A stretch of 64,000 nucleotides of DNA from Trochalopteron elliotii (lineage: Eukaryota; Chordata; Aves; Passeriformes; Leiothrichidae), in NCBI GenBank assembly GCA_024734555.1, contig JANPWX010020150.1:2515809-2579808 (forward strand), in the 5' to 3' direction. Of this stretch, positions 13,449 to 27,400 are shown one piece after another. Below the pieces are notes generated by a model that was not told the DNA's origin, searched no databases, and saw only the letters and a list, made by a program, of their open reading frames with translations. Numbering within the stretch: position 1 is the stretch's first letter; each line of letters opens with the position of its first letter. The translations under genes and the position numbers were made by a program.

Positions 13449-13600
13449 ACTCATAGAATTATAGATTTTTTTGGGTTGGAAAAGACCTCTAGGATCATCA
13501 AATTCAACATTTAACCCAGTATTGCCAAGCCCACCACTACATCATGACCCCAAGTGTCACGTCCACACACTTTTTGAGCATTTTCAGGTGACTCCATGTG
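13449..13600 (-). mobile_element. CR1 LINE 3' fragment, minus strand
   Basis: The plus strand begins with the reverse-complement tail TCATAGAATTATAGA, then TTTGGGTTGGAAAAGACCTC, GGATCATCAAATTCAAC, CCAAGCCCACCACTAC and CATGACCCCAAGTGTCACGTCC. It fades after TTTTCAGGTGACTCC. This is the standard 3' untranslated end of a young-to-middle-aged avian CR1, 5'-truncated after about 150 bp. Confidence 0.9.
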
Positions 13601-13604
13601 TCTG

Positions 13605-15690
13605 TGGGGCTGAGAACAGCTCAGCTTCTGTGTCAAAGTTGCTTGAACTGACCTGGCACATGAACCCTGTAACTGCACAGTCACCATCCTTCTGTCCCTT
13701 TGGTACAGCTATCTGATAAGAAGCATATCTGAAAATATTTTTGGAGAATTTGAGAAATCCTATCCTGTCCTATCCTGTCCGACCATTCTTCAGCCCCAGA
13801 GTTAAATGCAGGAGTTTATTAATGAATGACCTTGTGACATCAGCTTTGCATTAATTCTTAAAATTTAAGAAAAATCAATTAACCCAACAAAATTCTAGGC
13901 CTCTTAGTGGTTTACTTTTGTGCAGTCCCCGCAAGACAGGATCTCTACAGGAGATAAAAGCTGTACAGGGCCTGTGACCTTGCTTCTGAGATGCCTTTGT
14001 AACTAATGAGCTAATGAAGAAGACTTCTCAAGCCTGAGCCATTAAAACCTGAAAGTGTGGAGAAACAAATCTAGATATGCTCCTGATGGCAGAATGTCAG
14101 TTTTTCACAGTTGACCTGATAAGATTTGCCAGAAATTGATCATGGCATCTAGTCTTCCAGATGGTATTGGGTCCCACTACATTATTTTGCTGGCAGCCAT
14201 GTCTGTATCTTACAAAAACAGAAGATTTTTCAAAACCTGTTTCTCAGGAGGGAGAAAGGTAAGCAACTGCTTTTGGACATCTGAGTTTAAAATGCCATGT
14301 AATAAACACAGTTCCAGGGCTGGCCTTGGTTAGTCTGTTTTCAGCTTCCAGGCACTACCTAGACTAGGGTACCCACAAAAACAGGGCAGTGGAGGACTAG
14401 AAGCAAAATTAAGCAAATGTCATACTTATAGTTAAAATGAGTCAGTCATGCCCATAGTGCTGACAATTTATACCAGTTTTGTCTTTGAACTAATCACTTA
14501 CTGATTATTTCTCTTCTGAAACCCACAAGTCAAGAATTATGCCTATTTTGAAAGCTGCATCTCACAGAACAGGTTGTTTCAGAAACCACTCAGATGAAAT
14601 AAAGGCTGGCAGATCCACACGGTTTCACTAAGCATAAAAAACCCCCAAAACGCTGTGTAGTATGTCATTTGAAGAAATCAATCTACTTGAAGAAATAAAG
14701 CAGAGTGAGACTGAGGATACTGAGGATACTGAGAATGCTGTAATACTTTCATCTGTGATGAAGATAATGACCAAGTACTGCTTTGTGATAAGTAGAAGGC
14801 ATGTGAAAAGTAGAAAAGAAAGATAAATCTCAAATGGAAAAGCCGCAAGTGAATTTTCAGGTCTGTCCACACAGCTGAAGATAAAGGTCAGAAGAGAGAA
14901 CAGCTATCAGCTGGTACACACCATGAACATTGTTTTTCTGTGTAAAGGTCTGCTGTATCAACTCTCAGACACCTCCTTAAGGGATTATTTCTTCTGTTTC
15001 TTTCTTCAACCTATCAGTTAAGCTGACATTGTATTTTTTTTTTCAAGGGCAGAGCTGCACAATCAGCATGATGGTCTTTTCAGGGTTCTCTTAACTTTCT
15101 CATTTCTCATACTGTGTGTCTTTCAGCAGAGCTTCCTTTCCCACCCTTGCTTCTGTGACTGCACCAGAGGGATCTGTCCTCCACCGTCTCCTCCTTTCCT
15201 CCTATAACCTTCTTTGGAAAACAGAAATTGAAGTCTTCCCTGCACTGAGAGATCACAATCCTTCCTGCACCTCCCATCACCAGACCCAGCCCAGATTAGA
15301 GCATTTGGGGCAGAGGTAAAATTGATAAATAATAGCAAAATAATTTGCAATATTAAGAATATTGTCCTTCTACTTTGACATGGGGATCCAATATTTCCAA
15401 AATATTCTTGAAGTCTTTAGCATTACCAAAATTTAATTTTGCTCCAAAGTCTCCCTTCAGTTTTCCACTATTGCCTGACTATTGCCTGACATAGAGTACA
15501 TAGAAATAGGGCTGCTCTCTTCCTTTCCACAAAAGATTAAAGATGAGGAAACGGAGAAAAAAAACCCCACAAAAAATCCCCCAAAGTTAATGAAGATATT
15601 TTGGTTTATTTTTTTATTTTTCAGTCAAAATAAATTTTCCCATTTTGAAATAGTCTTACTATTGTAATTCATATATCATTCATTTTAGAA
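13605..15690. other. Unique DNA, no recognisable gene
   Basis: A 10-bp unit TATCCTGTCC is directly duplicated near 13761-13780, and a GAGGATACT unit is duplicated near 14713-14731. Frames are short (about 80 codons or fewer) and unrecognised. Confidence 0.45.
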
Positions 15691-15845
15691 GCATTAAAAT
15701 TCTTTAATTTAATAAGACAAAATGCTTCACTTCAAGAATAGAAAAATCTGGTATATGAAATAAGACATATTACGTGGATAATTATAATACAATTAAGGCA
15801 TTCTTTAATTCTAAAGAAATAATTAAATATAGAAAAAAACATTTT
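15690..15845. other. Very AT-rich segment
   Basis: About 155 bases are dominated by TAATT, AATTAA and ATAATTAT words. No gene or repeat family is recognisable. Such composition is compatible with a matrix-attachment-like or simply relaxed non-coding stretch, but nothing specific can be shown. Confidence 0.4.
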
Positions 15846-15849
15846 GTTC

Positions 15850-18800
15850 AGCACTTGCCATTTGAGAATGTTGCAATTTTAACACCTTCCCAGAACACTC
15901 TGATTCAAATGCAACTGTTTTTTTCTGATAAGAAATAATTCTGTTGAAAATGTCTTGCCCAGCTTCTGTCTGCAGTATAAAATCTCTGAGATAATCCATA
16001 CACTTGCTGGCAACTATATCTGAAGTCGGAAGAAATGACCAGGTATTGAGGCTGAAGTGCTGCTACCGCCAGAAATAATTTTTCCAAGTTAAATTTGAGA
16101 CACATTGAGAGGATAGCATGGCAGAACCTGGCAGTATTTTCATCCATACTGTGTGAGTTCTGTAGTTTGATAGAAGACTTCAATTTCCAAGGCTGTCATT
16201 TCAGCACCATTCATGAGTATCAGATTCATTAAAGTATTTTAACAGGTACCACAAGTGCCTCTGAACACAATCCAGTGAAGAGCAGCAAAGACATGCTTTG
16301 GTGAATTTGGCCAGGCATCATGATATGTTGGTGGCATATTTAGTCAGAAGCAGAAAATCAACTCCACTCCCCTCAAAGTAAACACACACCACATACACTG
16401 CTGATTGAAGCAAATTAAAGTCCTAATAGTGCCTGCAGGGTGGGTTTGTGAACTTGTAACCTTGTTGTTTATTTATCCATCTCATACGACTCTCAATTTC
16501 TATCTACTCTTATTTTCAGGGAGTTTTACTCATCTTCCTCCTTCGTACTACTCTTGCTGGAAGGCATCATTTTTCCCCCTCTTAATGTGTTTATTCTCTG
16601 GTTTGGTTAGAAATTGTTTCTCCATTTTTCTACGTGGAGTTGAGTACTTTTTTAGCATGTGAAATTAATTGAATTTAGGAAGAAATTTTTTTTCTTTTTA
16701 CCCCAACCTGAACTTCAGCCTTAAGGAGGAATGAAGCACAACTAATCCCTTTCCCACCTTTTCCCTCTGCTTGGAAAAATGAAAATTTAGAATTAAAATT
16801 GTCCTGTCAAAGTTTGACCAAGAAAGAATAATTTTGTTGGTTATACCAAGAGAATGAGCTTTTACCACTGCTTCAAACTCACAAAATCCAGAAATTATGG
16901 TTCAATTCTAAGACAGTCTGCATTAATAAGATCCCTTGGTTGATGTTTTGGGCAAAAATAATTATAATAAGACTGAGTGTCACACTGGTCATAGTTACAA
17001 GACTTCATGTAAAGTTGAAATTAATTTTTCATTGAAATCAGTTGTTCATTCTCATTGCAACATGGACAAGCAGACCCCTAACTATATACTCAGAAGAAAA
17101 ATCATTGCTCATGCTCTCTGAATACATCCCCTCTGAATGCAGGGTGACTTTAACAGCTGATGTGTGAACATATTTCAAGTAAGATTCAGATCTAGACAAA
17201 TATCAGAGCTCTGCTACCTTCCTTTGCTCCACAAAATAATAGTAATAGGAATCAAGTGGCAGAAAAGCCATTTTTAGAGGGTTTTTTTCATATCTCTGGT
17301 TCATATTATTTCAGTTAATGGAAGGAAAAAGGAGATGTTTGGGAAAAGTGTTGAATCCTCCCTAAAGCTAACCCGGGAACCAGGGTATGAGGACAGAGGA
17401 CAGGATTGTCTCATCTCCTGTGCTGAGGGGCTGCAAGGACTCACCACAAAAGTAAAAATGCTCCCTGACTCTCTGAAGCACAGATTGCTGGAGGAGCTTC
17501 CAGGACTGATAATGAAGAATTGTTCTTTTTAATGGTATTGGCTCAAATCGAAGGCTGTGATGCCAGCACTGTTGAGTTGCTCGTGCCAGTACTGGAGTGA
17601 AGTGCTTTAGCCTGAGTTCCCCAGAAAAGGGTTAAACAGTGAGCACAGAAGGATTTTTTTGAGAGTAAATACAGTATTTCATCAATGGCTAAGAGCAGAA
17701 GTAGGGAGAGAAAACCTCAGCTCCTTTTCAATTTTGTGATAAAACAGATTTTGTTCTTACACCTGGTAGTTCTCCCCCCTACCAGGTCTTCACTCCCTAG
17801 GCAGGGAGCTAGCAATGCTCATAAATGCCTCTTAAAATAAAAATTTCTGTTCCATTAAACATATGAAAAATATGTTGCATTGAATACAGTTGGTTTGGGA
17901 AATCTGTTTTTATCCATTCTAACCAATCATCCATACGAACTGCAGCTGCCACAAGTGGCATGGAATATATTTTCTAATGCAAAGTTTAGGAACAGTGATT
18001 TTCTTCCAGAAAAGGCAGGCTGGAGATATCCAGTATGCTGCTTATAGGTCATCAGCAGAAACAAGGCAAACTCAGAGTCTGGGAAATGGATTTTGGTTGC
18101 CAAAACTGCAGGATCTGGCCAATCTTTTAGAGAGGTTTGCAAAGAATAACAGGAAATTTGGGGGGACAGATGGAAGAAGTCCCAGAATGGAAAGATCCTG
18201 ATATCTTGGAGATACCTACCTGAGATGTCTGCAGCCATGTCTCTGTGTCAAGGATGGAAAACTGAATTTTGGTAGCCCTTAGCTGCGACGTACAACTTTT
18301 TGAGTTACTCTAATCTGGCTTTAAACATGTTTTTCCTTATGTGATTTAACCAATACTTTTAATACTTTGGATTACTTTTGGAAAAAAGAGCTCTAATGTT
18401 GGTTTTCCTTCAGACATGAAAATCATACCCAAAAGCAAAGCAGCTGTAACACATCAAAGTCAATGAAGTTGCCCCATGTTTCTTTTTCCAACGGAGTTTT
18501 CAGCATGGTTCAATATTTGCAGAGTGCTTTGAAGACAAAATGAGGGCTAGGTTTCCATAACAGATGCGTGCTCTGCGCAAATCCAATGTGAAGCTCAGGT
18601 TCCTGGTAAATTACCAACTCCACTTCTGGGTAGCATTTCTCTAATCTTTACAAACAGAGTGCAGCAGATTTGCTATGTTTTGTCAGAACAGCAAGGATCA
18701 ACAGAGAGCTAGCTACAGTGCATGTTTCTCAAACACTGAGGCTGAATGGTGACAATGAAGGCTGTCATTTAATGTTTTTAAATAACAATGAAATAAGAAT

Positions 18801-19615
18801 GTCAGTGCATTCTTATCCTAGAGAGGACATTGAAAATTCTTTCAGAATGGACATCCATCTTGAGAAAATGTTTCCATTCCAATGGAAATTTCAATCACAA
18901 TCTTTCCAATATAGAGGTTTTCCTGAGCTGCTGAAGACCTCTCCTGTCCCGTTGACTGGAAAGAAATTAAAAAGCTCAAGGAGCTCAAACATCATCCAGA
19001 ATCACCAAGGTCCACTCAGATTAAAAGGGAAACAGAGTCATCATTCAGTCTCTCTTCTTCTCAAGTAAAAAGTAATAATTCCAAATATGTATATCTTCCA
19101 AATTCAGATTAAAAAGTTTTCAATTACATGCCTGATTGTCATCCCAAGGAAGGCAACATCTAGCCATGAGTGCTTTCTCATCATTTTGATGCTCTCCACT
19201 GTCATCTGAGTAACTAAAATGACTCTTTCCTAAGTCACTTGCTTTTGTGACAGGTATATATGCAAATATGGGTAGAAATGGGACTTATTTTATTTTAGTC
19301 ATGGGTGCCACAAACAGAATCCTCTTCCCAAAAGACCATTTTTATGATTACAAATTTAATTTCTTATTTGTGAGCAAAAAAGTGTTTATGTCATTTGAGA
19401 TAGTTACAGCTGACATACTGCATCTGTCATCACATGCTTTTTCATGTAAAGTTGGTGGGGAAAGGATCAAATTAAGGTGGCCACAAACAGCTTCAAAAAG
19501 ATTTGATTATGTAAGAATCTAATCTTTAGAAATACTTATTATGGTGTATTATGAATGCTAATTTTTTTAAGGTTTCAAAAAGTAATTGGAAATGGGTTTT
19601 TTTTGCCAGTAAGTG
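15850..19615. other. Unique DNA, no recognisable gene
   Basis: The longest frame is 132 codons (about 18670-19068, plus). It has no recognisable domain, signal peptide or compositional bias toward coding. No repeat family was recognised in these 3.8 kb. Confidence 0.45.
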
Positions 19616-19621
19616 TTGCAA

Positions 19622-19767
19622 ATATCTGTCAGAATTCAAGAAGCATCTGGTTGACACTCTAGACATAGGAATTAGTTTTAGGTAGCCCTGTGAAGAGCAG
19701 GGAGTTGGACTTGATAATGCTTATGGGTCCTTTCCAGCTTGAGATATTCTATTCTATGATTCTATGT
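19622..19767 (+). mobile_element. CR1 LINE 3' fragment, plus strand
   Basis: The blocks TTCAAGAAGCATCTGGTTGACACTC, GACATAGGAATTAG, GAGCAGGGAGTTGGACTTGATAATGCTTATGGGTCC, TTTCCAGCTTGAGATATTC and TATTCTATGATTCTATG reproduce the CR1 subtype whose 3' end reads 'gttggactcgatgatccttgtgggtccc'. This subtype differs from the copies at 10.9, 42.2 and 51.7 kb. Confidence 0.9.
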
Positions 19768-19769
19768 GT

Positions 19770-21065
19770 AGATTTAACAGGAGACTGCAGGAGGTGAGGG
19801 AGATACCCTGAGAAAGTGTCATTATGTGTTATCTGTATTTCTTTATGTTTTCCTGGGCATCCTCAGCTATCCCACATCACCCCATTACTCTATCCCATGA
19901 ACCACTGTCTTCTGACACTGAGCCAGATGGATCCTTGGTCTGAGCCAGAACAACCAGGTCTTATCTTTTTGTCATCTGAAAGTGCACGTATGGAAAGTAT
20001 GTGTTAGTTTCTTATTCAGGGAAAAGCTCAGACTGGAGACTCCAGAAAAGTTTTAAAGTAAATAAAAAGTAGTCATACCTTACGGTACAATCAATTAACT
20101 TATTTTTGTAGCAGCAAACTCCTAGCCATTTCTACTGCTGTCTTCTCCAAGCTTGGAGGGATGAGCCAGTCTTTGCATCAAGCTTCTCACAGTGGGGTCC
20201 GGAGCAGCAGCAACAGCAACAGCTGGTTTTTTTTTTCTTTTTTTTAAAATATGCATGTTAATAAATGCCTCCTTAACTCTTACACAAAATAATTACTTCA
20301 AGCTCTTTGAATAGTTGCACAGAAGTCCGGCCATCTTTGGAACTTTTTTTCAGAGCCTGGCTTCCCTTCCTCTCTCCCTGCAGAGCCACCCACTTTTCTC
20401 CTTGGTGCAGGAGATGCAGGAAATTTTTGGTTTCAGCAGCAGCAGATTACAGCATCACCTGCACCTGCTCTGTGCCCTTGGCTGGCGTCTTGCAAGGCAG
20501 AAGCCAAGGCCATTGCTTCCCCGCCTGGTCAGTGGAGAAGGGGAATAGTGGAGTTAATGTCTCCTCACTCTCAATAGCTCCTAATATTGATTCAGGCCTG
20601 GGTCATGCAAGGGTAGGGATGGTAGCTCCTTCGCAATATGAGTCTGGGCAGGGATATGGTGTATATGGTGTAATCAAAGACCAACTTGCTGAAAGAAGCC
20701 AGCTTGTCCTGTTTTAAAAGGATAATCATTCAGTTATTAGGGATTTAGTTACACCCTTTTTGGGGAAAAAACAAAAGCAAAACTGAAAAACCTACAGCAC
20801 TGACTAATGTCTATACCATTGGAGTTTTTAGGGAAGCCGAGAAACAAACATTGACTTGTACTGAAAATGGCAGCCATCCAGTAGGCAGTCTGGGACCATC
20901 CTTTACAATTTCTCACTCTAAATAGAGAAAAGCTGATAACTTTCTATGAAAAATGCAGCTTTTTCTCTTCTCTGCTAGAGGATTTTCTTCTCACAATATC
21001 TTGTCAAACATGTTTCTGAAAAAGGGGTTAAAGTTTTCTGCTATCCATTCAATCACAGAGCTTTA
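19770..21065. other. Unique DNA, no recognisable gene
   Basis: A CAGCAGCAGCAACAGCAACAGC-like patch followed by a T-rich run lies near 20200-20250. A 136-codon plus-strand frame (20307-20717) and an overlapping 77-codon frame lie in a slightly GC-richer segment but have no recognisable domain. Confidence 0.45.
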
Positions 21066-21069
21066 TGAA

Positions 21070-21345
21070 ACAGTAGAATCACAGAAAGGGAAGATGGGAG
21101 AGATCTATTGGGTTATTTTGTGCATCCTTTTGCCAAGAGAGGATTGCTCCCTGGAGTATATTCTGGAGTGCTTTGTCTAGTCCAGTTCTAAATGACTCAA
21201 GAAACTGAGCTTTCACCACTTCCCTTGGGAGACTATCCTGCAGTCTAATAGTCCTCACTGCTAGAAAAGGCTTTTTTCCCTAACTGTCAGCCTTTTCTTT
21301 CCTTAAATTCATCCCATTTGTCCTAGTTATAGTCTCTTTAAGTAG
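21070..21345 (-). mobile_element. Older CR1-type LINE fragment, minus strand
   Basis: The plus strand shows reverse-complement CR1 landmarks: AGAATCACAGAAAGGGAAGATGGGAG, TAGTCCAGTTCTAAATGACTCAAG, TGAGCTTTCACCACTTCCCTTGGGAGACTATCCTGCAGTCTAATAG, then a CCCTAACTGTCAGCCTTTTCTTTCC segment and CCCATTTGTCCTAGTTATAG. The last blocks are the antisense of the CR1 RT C-terminal coding end. The match may extend weakly to about 21415. Divergence suggests an older copy than those ending in intact octamers. Confidence 0.85.
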
Positions 21346-21419
21346 CTTTTCATGATTTAAGTTTAAATTCTTTCAATGATAGACCATAGAATCCATGTTC
21401 CTTCCCTGTTTAGCTATGT

Positions 21420-24400
21420 TAAAAGTAGCTTAAAGCCAGAAAGACAATTGTGGTGATGGCAAAGAGCTAGCTTCTAATCTTCACACAGTAAAGAATTTTC
21501 ACGCTGTGCATGGTGTGACTTTCACTGTTTCCCTAGACCATACTTCTATTCCACTTCAAGTTAGCAGATTTTTCTCACTGATTTTAACTATTGCAATATG
21601 GTTCCAACATGAAGACAAGGTACTAAATGCAAATACACTAAATACAAAGTGCTCCTAGCAGAGATCTATCTGGGTCCTCAGCTTCCTTGTCTGGAAAATA
21701 ACCCCAAACCCAAACAGAATACCCAAGCATCAATTTTATCTACCTTTTTTCCATTTTATTATTAGAATTTTACTTTTCAGAAAGACCTTGCAAAAACAAT
21801 TGCATTCAATATCTTATAAAAGTCTATAAATGCTTTTTAAAGAACATCAGAATTCACTGAGATCCTGAAAGAAACACTCATGTGGAAGGAGAAAGTATTA
21901 TCCTTATTAACCTTTCCTCCTGAGGAGAGCTGGTGAAGAAAGAAGCCATGCAGGGAAAACTATTTTAAATATGCCTTAGAGTGGAATTCACGCACCATGT
22001 AATTCCCTTTTAAGCTCAATATTGCTGGCCCTCTGCACAGGGGTGAATATTGCCCCAAGGCCTTGGCAATCAGGTGATGTCACACTGGTTTAACCAGTCA
22101 GTTCTAAACCAGGTGTATGGAAGCCTACACAAAGCCTTATGTTGATTTGCATGGACTTAACAGTCTCAAGTCACTTTAAACTGACTTAAAGCACCCCTTT
22201 AAACAGAAAAAAGAATGTCATGAAGCGTTTTGCACCATTTTTAATCTAACCCTTAAATTACATGTTATGATATACCCCTATAGATGTTGTTTTAGTTGGT
22301 AATTCCATAAATAGGAATTATTTCCTATTTAATCTCACCTGAAAACAAATTTCATATTTGGCTTAATTGAAAAGAAGTTTTATTACAGATTTCATAACCA
22401 GAATCTTCAACCTCATCATCCCGAGCCTCCTTTTATAGCATTTTTATTTTCTTTTCAAAAAAATGAGTATTCCATCCCATTTCAGGTTTACAGGAAGCTC
22501 TTGACTCTCATTTTGGTTACCCTGCGTATATCCAAAGTCTGTGAAAAGACTTCAATCACAAATATAGAAACCAAAACACATCCTTAGGTCTTTTATTCTG
22601 TAAATGAAACTACAGTTTTTCCCAGTTTTCTTTCAGTTTCATTTTCCACGGAGTAGTCAAGGAGTTATTCAAAATCACGTGATCCCTAAAATAATCATTA
22701 TTCCCTATATTATGGCTAGTATTATATCCCATGCACTTTCACTTACGGGCATGTCTGTCAAAGGGACCATTTTTCAGCCTCACAGTTCCCATGGCTCTGC
22801 CACTTTCTTACTTACAGAGGCCCAAAATGGAAACTATTTTTCTTTTCATTATGAGCTGTCACTTTTTCATCTTGGCACTGTGATGATAGACTTCTATTCA
22901 TCTTCTATATTACCTTTCCTGAAGCCTCTGACACAGACTGACACAATGCAAAATGCAAGAGATCTCAGAGCATACATTGGCAATTTCTGGGAAAGGCACT
23001 TGCTTGTCTTCGTTTGTTGTTTTAAATATATATTGAAAATGCCAAGCTGCACGGTGCGTCGGAAGTGTTAGCGGGGGATTCTCTTTTTATAGTGATCATT
23101 ACAAAGCAACACTCTCACAGCCTGAGCAAGAGCAGTTGGATTCAGTGTGGGATGCTGTTGACTTCACCTTCTCTAAGGGCAATGGGGAAAAAGTTTGCTG
23201 CAAATCAATGTTGGTGTAAGGAGATAAAAGCAAGCCTTCATGGAGTGCTGCACATTGCAACAAACAAGCCACTGCCACATGGTGAGTCCAGTGGAAAGGC
23301 TGGGAAATGCCTGCTTAAACTGCTGTGAAGTGACTGAATCATTTTAAGAAAAGGGAATGATTTCAATCAACCTTAGAGCAGAAAAATCAGGCACCCATTC
23401 AGATGCAGTGAGACTACGTGAAGCTGTCGGACAAAATTTCCTGGCTGCATTTGTCACTGTTTTTTTCTGCACAGCTGGTGTAGAAGGCAACAGAGAGACC
23501 CATACTGGTGATGCTGTAAGGTACACATTCTGTACTGTTTGTGCATGGCAGCCTTGAAATCCATTCAAATGCAATGGAATCCAAACAGCTCTTACTCTCA
23601 CATCCTTCAGTAAAGCTAATGTATGAGATCCTGCACTCTCATGGATTGAAAAATCATTTGGTTAGGCATCAGGATAAGTTTTCTGTAGTTTCTGGCCATA
23701 TATTAGCCATTTAGAAAAGCCATCTAAGGCAGAATTGAAGGCCAGCGACCATTACCTGCCTATCACTGTGAAGTAGGATCAAAGCATCAAGTTAGGTTCA
23801 AAACACACAACCTACCCCACAAAACAAAGAATCATTAAGAATTATCTTGGTAGGGATCTTGTAGAACCTGTGTGATCTGTAGACCTCTGTGTATGTTTGT
23901 GTGATCTTTAAGCAGTCCACACAAGTCAAGAAAGGCCATTTCTACCACAGGAAAAAAACCTCATCTACTAGTAGTGCTCTTCGGAGCCAATCCCCTCCTA
24001 CAGAGCATCATCTACCTCATAACACAATTGTTGTTTTCTGGTTGTGTGTTGGAGCATCACAGTTCACTCCCTCAAAGATGAAACCAAGTGGTAACCTGGG
24101 AGGAGCAACGTTCTGAGACCAGATCTCTTGGCAATGCAGTCCAGGCTGTGTTGGTTTGACCTTTCTGCCCAGTACAGTTCTTTGTATTCACACACAGTGC
24201 CATATATTTTCCTGCTACCCTCTAGGGAGCATAACACATGGTCTCTGTTTCATACTTTAAAAAGACACAGCTATAAGGGACTGCAGCAGCATTTTAGGTA
24301 CATTAAATGTGCAATAAACCAGAAACATAACAAACAGGGATTTTCTTAGAGCTATATATGAGAACAGATAGGGCCCAGAGATGACCTACAGAAAGTGTAA

Positions 24401-27400
24401 GTATGGCATTTACTGTGGAGGGAGGGATGCCTTTGCTTGGTGTAGATATAAATTACCCTGAAGCACTCAAACTGGAAGCCAGAGACTACCTTGAGGTGCA
24501 GAACTTCTGCAGAGTAGATGAAATTTATGAAATTGGCTGGTTGAAGAATGGACCAAAAATTTTGTAAGATCCACAACTTTACTAAAGAATCAACAGCAGT
24601 GCTCCAGCATACACTCTATTCAGAAATTTAATCAAACTGGAACTTAAGCCCATTTTTTTTCTGGTGCATTGTTATGGAGAATCAAGATTGCCTTTACTCT
24701 TTGCAACCACTTTTCTTGTACTTGGAGACTGGTTACCATGTTTCTCTCAAACATCTCTCTTTTGAAAGTCTAACTGCTCCAGGTATTCTGTTTCTTCTTC
24801 GTAGGCTGTGTTTTCTAGCTCTCTAATTCTTCTTTTTGCTATTCCTTGGACTCAGTCTAGTTATCTTACAGTTTTCTTGAACATTATATTGCATCGCTGG
24901 ATATAATGACAAAAAATAGAGAACAGTGATTTTATGTATCTTTGAAAGCAGGTTGTTGTCTCATGGTCTTGCTTTTGCATGAATGCATGAGTGTAAGATT
25001 CTGCTCACACTTAGCAGTTTTAAGGTCTTGTAAAGGCTAAGAATATTTTTGTGTGAAAATTTTTTTTTGTCCCTTCGGCCACAGAAATTTTAAATTTTAA
25101 ATTTATATTTGCTGAGTATTCTGGTTAATTGGGAGGATTTGATAAATTGGCAAACAGTTATGTATAGAAGTTCCTGCCTCTCACAAGACTGTCCGAAGGC
25201 TAGCAGGCTGACACATTATCTTACCTGTTATATTTCATAATTTACATTTCTTTCTTGATAATTACTACTGTTGATTGTTCTGTATTAATTGACAAATAAA
25301 AAACTTACATTTTACATAGAATGGAATTACAGACAGATAACTGCACCTAGGAAGCAAAAACTAGAAAATGGGGGTTTATAGATCGCAAAGAATAGCAGCT
25401 TCAACTGGAAATTTAATTGAATATTCTACACATTAATGAAAAAATGTAAGGTAACTCTCATAAAGAACTAAAGAAATGTGAAGACTTTTTTGATCTTGGA
25501 AAAAATTTAACTTTTGAAAGAACTTAGTTTCACAGAAGACTTTGGAGAGAAACTTTGGATCCCTTGGAACAGAGCTGAGGAAAAAATTCATGAGTAGCTG
25601 GAATAATTTCAGAGAGTTCAATGAATCTCCAATGGGAGATCAGATTACTGTAGAAATCAAAGACTGAAAAGTGAGACAAGAGTCCTATAGCACTCTGACC
25701 TAAACTTAGAAAAAAACATTAAAATTTATCAAGTAAAAGATAATAAAAAGACAAAAAAATCAAGTTTTGGCAATAAGAAAATAATATAAACAGTTGCCAA
25801 TATTTCAAATACATAGAGAAAAGAGTGAGATATCTGCATAAGAGTCTGAGAAATGTGATGTGACTTTATAAAAGCATCATGAAAGATTGCAGAGATCAAA
25901 AATCACGTGAGTGAAACCTTTAGGAAGTAGTTGTTTTATTTATAAAGAGCAAAATTGTTTTGTCTAAGTTCTCAGACAAAGACTCAAAATACCTGAAAGG
26001 AAGGCAGAGTTTTATGTTGTGCAAAGAGCTCTTGGGAATGTAGGGCTCTGAATGAAAATGAACTCTTCTTGTTTATGTGATTGTTAGGTTAATAGAGATA
26101 CTGAAGTAGTGACAAAGAATTTTCTAAGAAAATTGGTCACACTGAGTATCAATAAGTAGAATTTATATTTTCTCTGGAGAATCATATTTTCCGGGGTTAT
26201 GTTAAGTGAAATAGATATGAAAATTTAGTAGTACTTCAGAAATAAATATCTTTGGTAATGACATGGCTTGAGTGGGAAGCACTTGAATAAGCAGGAATGA
26301 AGGATGTATCTGGGATGTGGAAAAGTAGCAAAGGAGACATTTGGTCTGAGAATGCAAAAATGGCAATATCAGTCTCATGTGAATATAGTGAAGATGACTG
26401 TGGTTTGAACAGGTAGCAAAACATAGCAGAAATACCCTGATGATCCAAGTGTTTCCTCCAATTCCCAGCTGTGTTTTGTGGCCTATATCAAAAACTCTGA
26501 CAAGGCAGAATCTACTGATTGTACTCAGTCATAGTCATTCAAAGCCACTGAGAGGTTTCCCTATTAATTCCAGGCACTCTGGGTGAATCATGTACAGATA
26601 ACTCACCCTATCCTACTAGAGTGTTGGCTTATGCTGTTCAAAGCCATGTTTTGGGCTTTGGAAGAGGTTGGTGTGAGAAAGATTTTCCTGGGTTTGCCCT
26701 TTCAAAAAACCTTGCAATTAAATAATCAAGCACAGGTATGTAGAAAGACTGGATGTGGACTTTTTGAAAATATAGAACATCCTTGGAATGCAGACATGAA
26801 ATTCTATTTTATCTTCACTTATATAGTTCACTTTTACTGCAATTGATTAAATTTTGATTAAATATGAATATATCTTCCCTATATTGTTGCACTAAGATAT
26901 GAACTGGCAATTGTGTCCTCCTTTGACATGTACATTAAAAATCAATTAAAACATGAGAAAGAAAAGGCATTATATGCCATTACTGAACTTTATTTCTACA
27001 TGGACTGAAAATTACTAAGTTTAGTGATGATGAAATTTAAAGTCACCCTGAATTAAAAAAAATAATATGACCTGTGTCTTTCCATACCATACGTCCTCAG
27101 CATTTCTTTTCTTAATTTCTGTGGTACATAGATGAAATTTCTGTTATCTATCTCATCATCTGACTGTCTTCTCCAGATATGATTTTTCCTAGTTGCTGAG
27201 GATTCAATATGCAGTGATTGCTTACATCACAGTTATTTAATTCAGAATGTCTGAGAAGCCCAAAATTTCTGTAACCCAACTTGTTTCCAACAACTGCTGA
27301 GCTCAGTGATGTTCTCAGCAGACCTGCTGCTCTGATTATACAGGTCAAGAACCTGGATGAATCATTCTACGGCGTATTTCCATCTCTCTAAATGTGTTTT

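Noticed and set aside
18670..19068. 132-codon plus-strand frame
   Set aside because: No recognisable motif, and no supporting promoter, splice sites or polyadenylation context.
20307..20717. 136-codon plus-strand frame in a GC-richer patch
   Set aside because: Composition alone does not support coding and no family is recognised; an overlapping second frame is equally open.
22085..22112. Inverted repeat CTGGTTTA...TAAACCAG as a terminal inverted repeat of a small DNA transposon
   Set aside because: Arms are only 8 bp and 12 bp apart, with no flanking duplication; too short to support an element.
22604..23071. 155-codon plus-strand frame in complex sequence
   Set aside because: No domain, signal, coding-like codon pattern or splice context. 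A frame of this length is within chance expectation for 64 kb of both strands.
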